DNA of 5,178 bases, taken from positions 1 through 5,178 of the forward strand of contig CAKSPN010000138.1 in NCBI GenBank assembly GCA_934481375.1, given 5' to 3'. Of the stretch, positions 1 through 4,912 are shown in pieces; positions within the stretch are counted from its first letter, which is position 1; each line of letters starts with the position of its first letter. The position numbers were made by a program, and so were the translations under genes. Below the pieces are notes generated by a model. The model was not told the DNA's origin, searched no databases, and saw nothing but the letters and a program-made list of their open reading frames with translations. Source of the DNA: an uncultured Clostridia bacterium (GTDB lineage: Bacteria; Bacillota; Clostridia; UBA1381).

Positions 1-552
1 CTCTTTTCCCAATCCCTCAACATTGACATCAACCAATTTGCAAAAAACAACGCCGTGAGGATTTCCCATCGACACGCCCGTAACTCTGTAATCCTTTTCG
101 TCAACAAATACCGGCTCCTGTATAAAGCGGTCAAGCTTTGACGCAATGGGGATTTTTGCCGGGTTAAGCTCCGGCGAACCCATGTTTACGCACACCGTAT
201 CAACCTCGCCGTTTTCGTCAAGATTAAGATTTAAAATCTTAATTCCGGCAAGCGTCTCAAGAGTTATCGTTGTTTTATCGGTAAGACCCTTATCGTAAAC
301 ATACTTACCTACGCATCTTGATGCGTTTCCGCACATTTCCGCCTGTGTGCCGTCGCTGTTGTACATATCCATACGGAAATCCGCAACCTCGGACGGGCAA
401 ATGAGAACCAAGCCGTCGGAGCCTATTCCGTAGTTACGGTTTGACACTGCCTTTGCCACAGCGTTTATGTTCTCCAGTTTTTCCTTGAAGCAGTTGACGT
501 ATATGTAATCGTTTCCTGCTCCCTGCATTTTTGTAAAGCTAAATGTCTGCAT
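1..552 (-). CDS. dapF: diaminopimelate epimerase, 3' end outside window
   Basis: Cytoplasmic enzyme that interconverts LL- and meso-diaminopimelate, supplying meso-DAP for peptidoglycan and lysine. The window holds the first 184 codons; the family is usually about 270-290 residues, so roughly the last third lies beyond position 1. Seen directly: the N-terminal substrate motif QGAGNDY (residues 10-16), the family signature NSDGTQAEMCGNASR (65-79) with the first catalytic cysteine at Cys74, and the MGNPHGVVF motif near residues 164-172. The second catalytic cysteine, in the C-terminal half, is not in view. The ATG at 552 is chosen because GGGAGG (559-564) sits six bases upstream and the protein starts in register with the family. 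The gene begins only 14 bases after the ANTAR gene, so it is probably the third gene of the glnA operon. No frameshift or unusual residue is visible. Confidence 0.96.
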   Translation of the reverse strand, partial: MQTFSFTKMQGAGNDYIYVNCFKEKLENINAVAKAVSNRNYGIGSDGLVLICPSEVADFRMDMYNSDGTQAEMCGNASRCVGKYVYDKGLTDKTTITLETLAGIKILNLNLDENGEVDTVCVNMGSPELNPAKIPIASKLDRFIQEPVFVDEKDYRVTGVSMGNPHGVVFCKLVDVNVEGLGKE

Positions 553-566
553 ATCTTTCCTCCCTG

Positions 567-1088
567 TTATATTCGCAAAATCAGCTTTGCGGTATCAACA
601 AATTTCAATCCGTTGTCCATACTTCGTTTCTGTATAAAATGATGCGCCTGGTTTTCGTCCATTCCGTATTTCTCAATAAGATACAATTTCGCTTTTTCGA
701 TAATGCGCTTTTCGTCCTCCGTACGTTCTTTCTTAGGCATACGTGCTTCAACGTGACCCCAGAACACCTCTATGGAAGAAACAAGCCGTTCACGGTTTAT
801 CGGAAGCGGTATTGCAAAAACGTCGTCATTATCTATCATATCGAGACGGTCGGCTTTTACAATCGCAATCACCTTTGCATTTTTCAAGTCGTACGCAATA
901 TCGGACGCAAGCGAGCTGCCTATTTTAAATCCCATTATAACGAGAATATCGTCCAGCTCCGCTGCGGAACGCATCAGCTCATCTGCGGAGTGACATACAA
1001 GGCTTACTTCATATGCGCTGCCGTCAAGCATATGCTTAACTTTCTGCGCAGTGTCGTCTTTTGAAAATGCCAAAACTACATGAGCCAA
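567..1088 (-). CDS. ANTAR-domain antitermination regulator with degenerate receiver domain
   Basis: A 173-residue RNA-binding regulator of the AmiR/NasR/EutV type. Residues about 1-110 look like a response-regulator receiver fold; residues about 121-173 form the ANTAR three-helix domain, with the conserved AK..L, G..E..A and IQK..MD pattern (Ala133, Leu137, Gly142, Ala148, Met157). ANTAR proteins bind paired small hairpins with six-base loops in nascent mRNA and prevent terminator formation. In the receiver part, the strand that normally ends in the phosphorylated Asp reads DILVIM, giving Met52, and the usual Lys-Pro near the end reads IPLP, giving Leu95. It is therefore probably not controlled by phosphorylation. 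The start is TTG at 1088, supported by GGAGG ten bases upstream and by the absence of an in-frame ATG. It lies 29 bases after glnA and 14 before dapF. A glnA-linked ANTAR gene is known in clostridia (glnR of Clostridium saccharobutylicum). The target is probably the glnA leader described below. Confidence 0.9.
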   Translation of the reverse strand: MAHVVLAFSKDDTAQKVKHMLDGSAYEVSLVCHSADELMRSAAELDDILVIMGFKIGSSLASDIAYDLKNAKVIAIVKADRLDMIDNDDVFAIPLPINRERLVSSIEVFWGHVEARMPKKERTEDEKRIIEKAKLYLIEKYGMDENQAHHFIQKRSMDNGLKFVDTAKLILRI

Positions 1089-1098
1089 GTATGATCCG

Positions 1099-1105
1099 CC
1101 TCCCC
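1099..1105 (-). promoter_or_regulatory. ribosome binding site supporting the TTG start of the ANTAR gene
   Basis: The minus strand reads GGGGAGG here, ten bases before TTG at 1088. It is the only good Shine-Dalgarno in the glnA-ANTAR gap and supports the non-ATG start. The spacing is slightly long. Confidence 0.7.
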
Positions 1106-1117
1106 CAAGCTATTTAT

Positions 1118-2437
1118 TTAATACTGTATAAAATACCTCTCGATTTCCCATTTTCCTACTGTTTTTCTGTACTCAAAACATTCCTGTTCTTTTGCATTCA
1201 AGTATCGTTTTTTGAAGTCGTCCCCCAAAAGCTCCGTTATAAAATCCGACTTCTTTGCAATCGCCACTGCCTCGCCGAGCGTTGACGGGAGCATACAAAC
1301 TCCGTTTTTCTCACGTTCCTCCGCGCTCACCGAATATGGGTCAACATCCGTTGACGGCGGTAGGGAAATATTTTCCTTTATCCCCTTTAAGCCTGCTTTT
1401 AAGCACGCCGCTATCGCAAGATACGGGTTTGAAGTCGAGTCGGGCGAGCAAAGCTTAATCCGTGTATCGTCAAAGGATTTTAAGATTTTTACCAAAAGGC
1501 TCTTATTATTCTCCGACCACGAAATAAAGCACGGCGCCCCAAATCCCGGAACAAATCGCTTATATGAATTTATTGTCGGGTTTAATATGCACGTCATATC
1601 GGGTACATATTTTAAAATTCCCGCAAGGAATTTTCTGCACGTATCCGACAGCTTATCGGGTGAGGACGGGTCAAAAAACGCAGTTTTGCCGTTCTCCATA
1701 AGCGACATTGCAAGGTGCATACCCGAACCCCAGTCATTTTCTTTCGGTTTCGGCATAAACGTCGCATGCAAGCCGTTGCGCTTTGCTATGGTTTTTACAA
1801 CCGTTCTGAAAGTCACGAGCCTGTCTGCCGTTGTGAGAGCGTCATCATGGCGGAAAATAATTTCATGCTGACCGCGTGCAACCTCGTGATGCGACGATTC
1901 TATTATATACCCCATTTCCTCAAGCGTCAGGCATATATCACGTCTGCAGTTCTCACCGTTATCCATCGGCGCAAGGTCAAAATATCCCGCCTCGTCATTC
2001 GGTTCGAGCGTCGGTCTGCCCTCATCATCGGTTTTGAAAAGAAAAAATTCACATTCGGGGTTTACGTCAAAGGTATATCCCATTTCCGCCGCTTCGTCAA
2101 GAACATTTTTCAGTATATGACGCGGATCGTCCTTTATAGGCTTTCCGTCTGCCGTATACACATCGCAGATAAGTCTTGCAACCTTTCCCTGATGCGGACG
2201 CCACGGGAAAATAGCAAACGTATCAAGCACGGGATACAAAAACAATTCCTCGCCCGACATTCCGACAAATCCTTTGATTGCGGAAGCGTCAAACGTACAC
2301 TTGTTATCAAGTGCGTCCATAAGCTTTGACACGGTTATAGCCATATTTCGCATATGCCCCAGCATATCGGTGAATTGCAGACGTATAAATCCGACGTCCT
2401 CATCTTCAACCAGCTGCAAAATATCGTCTTTTGTCAT
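1118..2437 (-). CDS. glnA: glutamine synthetase family protein (type I fold) with altered active site
   Basis: A 439-residue protein covering the full length of a Firmicute type I glutamine synthetase (about 440-445), which joins glutamate and ammonia using ATP in a dodecamer. Kept motifs: PECEFFLF with metal-ligand Glu128 and Glu130, HHEVARGQHE with Glu185 and Glu192, GLHATFMPKP, GSGMH with His241, NPTINSYKR with Arg294, and NPYL. By eye against canonical enzymes several active-site residues are changed: DGSS is DASA (Ala53), the residue before GSGMH is Trp236 instead of Asn, the flap Glu in PGYEAP is Gly300, the two Arg of NRS...IR are Lys312 and Lys317, and R-x-E-x-R reads RIKLC, so the metal-binding Glu is Lys328 and the following Arg is Cys330. 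The feedback Arg known as Arg62 in Bacillus is Gly59. The frame is intact. It may be a pseudoenzyme, sensor or altered-substrate ligase. The start at 2437 is set by GGAGG seven bases upstream; an upstream TTG at 2470 lies in a hairpin and is rejected. Confidence 0.9.
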   Translation of the reverse strand: MTKDDILQLVEDEDVGFIRLQFTDMLGHMRNMAITVSKLMDALDNKCTFDASAIKGFVGMSGEELFLYPVLDTFAIFPWRPHQGKVARLICDVYTADGKPIKDDPRHILKNVLDEAAEMGYTFDVNPECEFFLFKTDDEGRPTLEPNDEAGYFDLAPMDNGENCRRDICLTLEEMGYIIESSHHEVARGQHEIIFRHDDALTTADRLVTFRTVVKTIAKRNGLHATFMPKPKENDWGSGMHLAMSLMENGKTAFFDPSSPDKLSDTCRKFLAGILKYVPDMTCILNPTINSYKRFVPGFGAPCFISWSENNKSLLVKILKSFDDTRIKLCSPDSTSNPYLAIAACLKAGLKGIKENISLPPSTDVDPYSVSAEEREKNGVCMLPSTLGEAVAIAKKSDFITELLGDDFKKRYLNAKEQECFEYRKTVGKWEIERYFIQY

Positions 2438-2443
2438 ATTAAT

Positions 2444-2448
2444 CCTCC
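2444..2448 (-). promoter_or_regulatory. ribosome binding site deciding the glnA start
   Basis: GGAGG on the minus strand, six bases (ATTAAT plus one) upstream of ATG at 2437. It selects this ATG over the upstream in-frame TTG at 2470, which has no Shine-Dalgarno. Confidence 0.85.
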
Positions 2449-2452
2449 GTTC

Positions 2453-2469
2453 TGCCGCACAAAGCGGCA
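2453..2469 (-). promoter_or_regulatory. GC-rich hairpin just upstream of the glnA Shine-Dalgarno
   Basis: The minus strand reads TGCCGC - TTTGT - GCGGCA, a perfect 6-bp stem with a five-base loop that ends four bases before the glnA GGAGG. No T-run follows, so it is not a terminator. It may stabilise the mRNA, act in translation control, or be a processing site. The loop does not fit the ANTAR rule (six bases, A1, G4). Confidence 0.55.
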
Positions 2470-2502
2470 ATAGAAAAATCGGTTTTTGATATGTTCCGTA
2501 TG

Positions 2503-2536
2503 AAAAAGGGCGTTTCTTCCCTAAGGATGAAACGCC
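2503..2536 (-). terminator. leader terminator (attenuator) upstream of glnA
   Basis: On the minus strand GGCGTTTC (2536-2529) pairs perfectly with GAAACGCC (2516-2509) across a 12-base loop and is followed by CTTTTT, the form of an intrinsic terminator. It lies between the glnA promoter and the glnA start, so it would stop glnA transcription unless prevented. Its 5' arm is shared with the six-base-loop hairpin at 2527-2546, so the two structures exclude each other. It may also end readthrough from metK, which has no clear terminator of its own. Confidence 0.85.
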
Positions 2537-2546
2537 ATTGTTTCAT
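2527..2546 (-). promoter_or_regulatory. candidate ANTAR-binding antiterminator hairpin in glnA leader
   Basis: The minus-strand RNA reads AUGAAAC - AAUGGC - GUUUCAU, a perfect 7-bp stem with a six-base loop. Loop position 1 is A and position 4 is G, the two bases conserved in ANTAR-bound hairpins. Bases 2529-2536 are needed by both this hairpin and the terminator, the mutually exclusive arrangement expected of ANTAR antitermination. The ANTAR gene lies in the same operon. If transcription starts around 2541-2543, the outer base pairs would be lost, leaving a stem of four or five pairs. A partner hairpin is less certain. Confidence 0.72.
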
Positions 2547-2565
2547 ATATAATATCATTATATAT
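2545..2565. repeat. AT-only palindrome overlapping the glnA -10 box
   Basis: Perfect inverted repeat with 9-base arms (ATATATAAT / ATTATATAT) around a three-base centre. It contains the -10 box and directly abuts the antiterminator hairpin. In RNA made from upstream (metK readthrough), it could refold with a six-base loop AAUGAU (2559-2554; A1, G4), but only with a bulged U, so the partner-hairpin reading is weak. It could equally be an operator or chance in AT-rich DNA. Confidence 0.4.
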
Positions 2566-2577
2566 TTTCCTTGTCAA
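2549..2577 (-). promoter_or_regulatory. sigma-A type promoter of the glnA operon
   Basis: The minus strand has TTGACA (2577-2572), a 17-base spacer, and TATTAT (2554-2549): a consensus -35 and a near-consensus -10. The predicted start is near 2541-2543, giving a leader of about 105 bases that contains the antiterminator/terminator pair and the pre-RBS hairpin. Confidence 0.82.
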
Positions 2578-2635
2578 CAGAAATCATTAAGTTTAAATAT
2601 TTTTTGTTTAATTGATATATTTTCAAACGAAAAAT

Positions 2636-3823
2636 TTACATTTCACTGACAACTTGTTTAAGCTCATCTGCCATATCGGTCTTTTCCCACGAAACGCCGA
2701 GATCCTCTCTGCCCATATGACCGTAAGCGGCAAGGTTTCTGTATATCGGATTTCTCAGACCGAGTCTTTCGATTATTGCATACGGTCTTAAATCAAACAC
2801 TTTTTCAACGGCACTTTCAAGCTTATCCTCGGGAACGGTTGATGTGCCGAACGTATCAACCATAATGGATACGGGGTGCGCAACGCCTATGGCATACGCA
2901 AGCTGTACCTCGCACTTCTTCGCAAGACCTGCGGCAACGATATTCTTTGCCACCCATCTTGCCGCATATGCGGCGCTTCTGTCAACCTTTGTGGGGTCTT
3001 TGCCCGAGAACGCACCGCCGCCGTGCTTTGCATAGCCGCCGTAAGTATCTACGATAATCTTTCTGCCCGTAAGACCGCTGTCACCGTTAGGTCCGCCGAC
3101 AACAAAACGTCCTGTCGGGTTTATATAATATTTTGTGTTTTCATCTATAAGTTCTTTCGGAACTGTTGTAAGTATTACCTCACGTTTAATGTCCTCTCTG
3201 AGTTTTTCTATGCTGACATCGGGCGAATGCTGGCTTGAAACGACAACCGCATCTATTCTTACCGGCTTATCGTCCTCATATTCCACCGTAACCTGTGTTT
3301 TACCGTCCGGGCGCAGGTAGTCCAATACGCCGTCTTTTCTGACCTGTGTAAGCTTCTTTGCCATTTTATGCGCCAGCGAAATAGGCATAGGCATAAGCTC
3401 CGGTGTTTCATCGCAGGCATAGCCGAACATCATTCCCTGGTCGCCGGCACCTGTTGAGTTATTGTTATCATTCTCGCCCTGTTCACGGTTTTCGTAACCC
3501 GAATCAACGCCCTGTGCAATATCCGCCGACTGCTCGTCTATAGCGGTAACAACTGCGCACGTATTTCCGTCAAAGCCGTATTTCGCTCTGTCATAGCCAA
3601 TGTCAAGAACAACCTGTCTTGCGATTTTCGGAAAATCCACATAACAGCTTGTCGTAATCTCTCCCATAATTGAAATTATACCCGTAGTACAGGTTGTTTC
3701 ACACGCAACTCTTGCGTTTTTATCTTCCTTTAATATTGCGTCCAGAACCGCATCTGAAATCTGGTCGCAGATTTTATCGGGATGTCCCTCCGTAACCGAT
3801 TCTGATGTGAACAGTCTTTTCAT
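2636..3823 (-). CDS. metK: S-adenosylmethionine synthetase
   Basis: Makes S-adenosylmethionine from methionine and ATP in the cytoplasm, releasing phosphate and pyrophosphate; the product is the main methyl donor. The protein is 395 residues, normal for the family. Seen: the N-terminal ESVTEGHPDK motif (residues 8-17, with the ATP-contacting His14 and Asp16), the first family signature GAGDQGMMFGYA (125-136), and the second signature GGGAFSGKDPTKVDRSAAY (268-286) with phosphate-loop Lys and Arg residues. The C-terminal DLGVSWEKTD is also typical. The ATG at 3823 is preferred over an in-frame GTG at 3859 because AAGGAG lies nine bases upstream and homologues begin at this point. It follows lexA by 96 bases and has its own promoter. 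The leader of about 50 bases is too short for a SAM riboswitch, and none is seen. No terminator is found right after the gene; the glnA leader terminator may serve. Confidence 0.98.
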   Translation of the reverse strand: MKRLFTSESVTEGHPDKICDQISDAVLDAILKEDKNARVACETTCTTGIISIMGEITTSCYVDFPKIARQVVLDIGYDRAKYGFDGNTCAVVTAIDEQSADIAQGVDSGYENREQGENDNNNSTGAGDQGMMFGYACDETPELMPMPISLAHKMAKKLTQVRKDGVLDYLRPDGKTQVTVEYEDDKPVRIDAVVVSSQHSPDVSIEKLREDIKREVILTTVPKELIDENTKYYINPTGRFVVGGPNGDSGLTGRKIIVDTYGGYAKHGGGAFSGKDPTKVDRSAAYAARWVAKNIVAAGLAKKCEVQLAYAIGVAHPVSIMVDTFGTSTVPEDKLESAVEKVFDLRPYAIIERLGLRNPIYRNLAAYGHMGREDLGVSWEKTDMADELKQVVSEM

Positions 3824-3832
3824 AAGTATCCT

Positions 3833-3838
3833 CTCCTT
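3833..3838 (-). promoter_or_regulatory. ribosome binding site deciding the metK start
   Basis: AAGGAG on the minus strand, nine bases before ATG at 3823. It rules out the longer reading from GTG at 3859, which would start inside a palindrome. Confidence 0.8.
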
Positions 3839-3843
3839 GTTCG

Positions 3844-3859
3844 GTGCAAATTTTTGCAC
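3844..3859 (-). repeat. short palindrome in the metK leader
   Basis: GTGCAAA - AA - TTTGCAC, 7-base arms with a two-base centre, between the metK start point and its Shine-Dalgarno. A T-run precedes it and none follows, so it is not a terminator for metK. It may be an operator or a small leader hairpin (6-bp stem, four-base loop). Function unknown. Confidence 0.45.
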
Positions 3860-3882
3860 ACAAAAAATAGTAGTTCATTAAT

Positions 3883-3911
3883 ATTTTAACCCAAAACGTT
3901 TAAAAAGTCAA
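3883..3911 (-). promoter_or_regulatory. promoter of metK
   Basis: The minus strand has TTGACT (3911-3906), a 17-base spacer and TAAAAT (3888-3883), starting eight bases after the lexA stop codon. Predicted start near 3876. No terminator separates lexA from it, so lexA readthrough into metK is also possible. Confidence 0.72.
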
Positions 3912-3919
3912 TCAAATAA

Positions 3920-4564
3920 TTAAAACTTTCTGAATACTCCGACAACCTTTCCCAAAATAGAAACCTCGTCGACTATAATAGGCTCCATTGTATCGTTTTC
4001 CGGCTGAAGTCTGAAATGTCCCTTTTCTTTATAAAATGTCTTTACCGTTGCCTCGTCACCGTTCACAAGAGCAACAACTATATCGCCGTTTGAGGCTGTC
4101 GGCTGCTGCTGTACGATTATATAATCGCCGTCCAATATGGCTGCGTTTATCATAGACTCGCCGCTTACTTTCAGCATAAACACATTTTTATTCTGCGCAA
4201 ACTCCATAGGTAGCGGAAACGTATCGCAGTCCTGCTGCTGTATTGCCGTTATCGGCACGCCTGCCGTAACCTTGCCATATACGGGTACTTCAAGATACTT
4301 ATCGTCATACTCCTCCGAAATCTTTTTAAGGACGCTGTTCCCTTTCGGAGTATAGTTCACCAATCGCATAGAGCGGTTTTTTGAATTTTCCTTAACTATA
4401 TAACCCATACTTTCCAGCTTTTTAAGGCGTGCGTGAACCGTAGCCGTGGACGTAAGCCCCACCGCATCGCATATTTCCCTTACAGACGGCGGATAACCTT
4501 TTATCTCCGTCTGTCCGTATATAAAATCCATTATCTGAAAATCCTTTTCGGTAACCTTTGCCAT
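3920..4564 (-). CDS. lexA: SOS-response transcriptional repressor LexA
   Basis: Represses DNA-damage genes by binding LexA boxes; RecA on single-stranded DNA triggers its self-cleavage and so induces the SOS response. The 214 residues match the usual 200-220. Residues 1-70 are the winged-helix DNA-binding domain, with the PPSVREIC and LTSTATVHARLKKLE segments (25-51) typical of LexA. Residues about 91-214 are the S24-type self-cleavage domain: cleavage bond Ala101-Gly102 in VYGKVTAGVP, catalytic Ser137 in VSGESM, and catalytic Lys175 in EATVK. The ATG at 4564 has a modest AAAGGA about 11 bases upstream and gives the family N-terminus. The gene is divergent from the tRNA-Arg gene and upstream of metK. 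A LexA box overlapping its promoter shows autoregulation. All catalytic residues are intact. Confidence 0.97.
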   Translation of the reverse strand: MAKVTEKDFQIMDFIYGQTEIKGYPPSVREICDAVGLTSTATVHARLKKLESMGYIVKENSKNRSMRLVNYTPKGNSVLKKISEEYDDKYLEVPVYGKVTAGVPITAIQQQDCDTFPLPMEFAQNKNVFMLKVSGESMINAAILDGDYIIVQQQPTASNGDIVVALVNGDEATVKTFYKEKGHFRLQPENDTMEPIIVDEVSILGKVVGVFRKF

Positions 4565-4601
4565 TTTCCTATCATTCCTTTCCGTACCGACACCGTAATT
4601 T

Positions 4602-4618
4602 TACTGTTAATTACAGTA
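4602..4618. repeat. inverted repeat at the lexA start point
   Basis: TACTGT - TAATT - ACAGTA, perfect 6-base arms, covering the end of the -10 box and the predicted start point (near 4608). It overlaps a second inverted repeat, GTAATT (4595-4600) with AATTAC (4609-4614). Neither fits the Gram-positive LexA box. The position suits an operator for another regulator, but the AT-rich context makes chance possible. Confidence 0.4.
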
Positions 4619-4643
4619 TATCACAAGAAAGAGCGTTTGTCAA
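4615..4643 (-). promoter_or_regulatory. promoter of lexA
   Basis: The minus strand has TTGACA (4643-4638), a 17-base spacer and TATACT (4620-4615): consensus -35 and good -10. The LexA box covers the upstream half of the -35. Confidence 0.85.
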
Positions 4644-4654
4644 ACATTTGTTTG
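4641..4654. promoter_or_regulatory. LexA box (SOS operator) of lexA
   Basis: The minus strand reads CAAACAAATGTTTG, a perfect palindrome in its outer five bases and matching 13 of 14 positions of the Bacillus consensus CGAACRNRYGTTYG. It overlaps the lexA -35 box by three bases, so bound LexA would block RNA polymerase. It lies 32 bases from the -35 of the divergent tRNA promoter, so an effect there is unlikely. Confidence 0.85.
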
Positions 4655-4685
4655 ATTTATTTTTAAAATTTTCACGAAAAAACAC

Positions 4686-4714
4686 TTGACAATTTATTCA
4701 TATTGTGTTATTAT
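4686..4714 (+). promoter_or_regulatory. promoter of tRNA-Arg
   Basis: TTGACA (4686-4691), a 17-base spacer and TATTAT (4709-4714). Predicted start near 4721, leaving a 5' leader of about 23 bases for RNase P to remove. The leader holds a short inverted repeat TGACA (4724-4728) / TGTCA (4735-4739). Confidence 0.82.
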
Positions 4715-4743
4715 AAAATGCGTTGACAGTTATATGTCAGTTT

Positions 4744-4820
4744 GCGCTGTTAGCTCAGCTGGATAGAGTGATTGGCTACGAACCAATAGGTCAGGGGTTC
4801 AAGTCCCTTACAGCGCGCCA
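4744..4820 (+). tRNA. tRNA-Arg (anticodon ACG), CCA encoded
   Basis: Complete cloverleaf. The acceptor arm GCGCTGT (4744-4750) pairs with ACAGCGC (4810-4816); the D stem is GCTC/GAGT; the anticodon stem ATTGG/CCAAT encloses loop CTACGAA with anticodon ACG at 4778-4780. The T arm is AGGGG - TTCAAGT - CCCTT. The discriminator is G4817 and CCA (4818-4820) is encoded. The wobble A of ACG is normally edited to inosine by TadA, allowing CGU, CGC and CGA to be read. It is the only plus-strand gene in the window. Confidence 0.97.
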
Positions 4821-4822
4821 CG

Positions 4823-4854
4823 TCGGAACAAGTTACGCTTGTTCCGATTTTTTT
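4823..4854 (+). terminator. intrinsic terminator of tRNA-Arg
   Basis: TCGGAACAAG (4823-4832) pairs perfectly with CTTGTTCCGA (4838-4847) around loop TTACG, followed by seven T. It begins two bases after the tRNA CCA, so the tRNA is a single-gene transcript. Confidence 0.93.
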
Positions 4855-4860
4855 GTATAC

Positions 4861-4900
4861 AAAAAATGCCCTCCGCACCGTTAAAAGTGCGTAGGGCATT
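4861..4900 (-). terminator. intrinsic terminator of the SLH-domain gene
   Basis: On the minus strand AATGCCCT (4900-4893) pairs with AGGGCATT (4872-4865). An inner GCAC/GTGC stem sits above a small internal mismatch, and a run of six T follows (4866-4861). It starts 12 bases after the SLH gene stop and lies six bases from the tRNA terminator, so the two convergent units have back-to-back terminators. Confidence 0.9.
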
Positions 4901-4912
4901 ATATTATACTTT

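Noticed and set aside
543..1064. Plus-strand open frame of 173 codons opposite the ANTAR gene, and similar plus-strand frames opposite glnA, metK and lexA
   Set aside because: No family resemblance, no ribosome binding sites, and they mirror well-recognised genes.
2438..2470. Longer glnA reading starting at TTG 2470
   Set aside because: No Shine-Dalgarno, lies in a stable hairpin, and adds 11 residues not typical of the family; ATG 2437 has GGAGG.
2590..2635. metK terminator immediately after the stop codon
   Set aside because: Only a weak AT-only 5-bp stem (TTTTC/GAAAA) with no T-run; not convincing.
3824..3859. Longer metK reading starting at GTG 3859
   Set aside because: It would start inside the leader palindrome with no ribosome binding site; family members start at the ATG at 3823.
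3824..3919. SAM riboswitch or T-box upstream of metK
   Set aside because: The space between promoter and start codon is about 50 bases and has none of the required stems.
4744..4860. tRNA-Arg 3' end as an integration site
   Set aside because: No integrase gene, no repeat of the tRNA 3' end elsewhere in the window, and a normal terminator follows directly.
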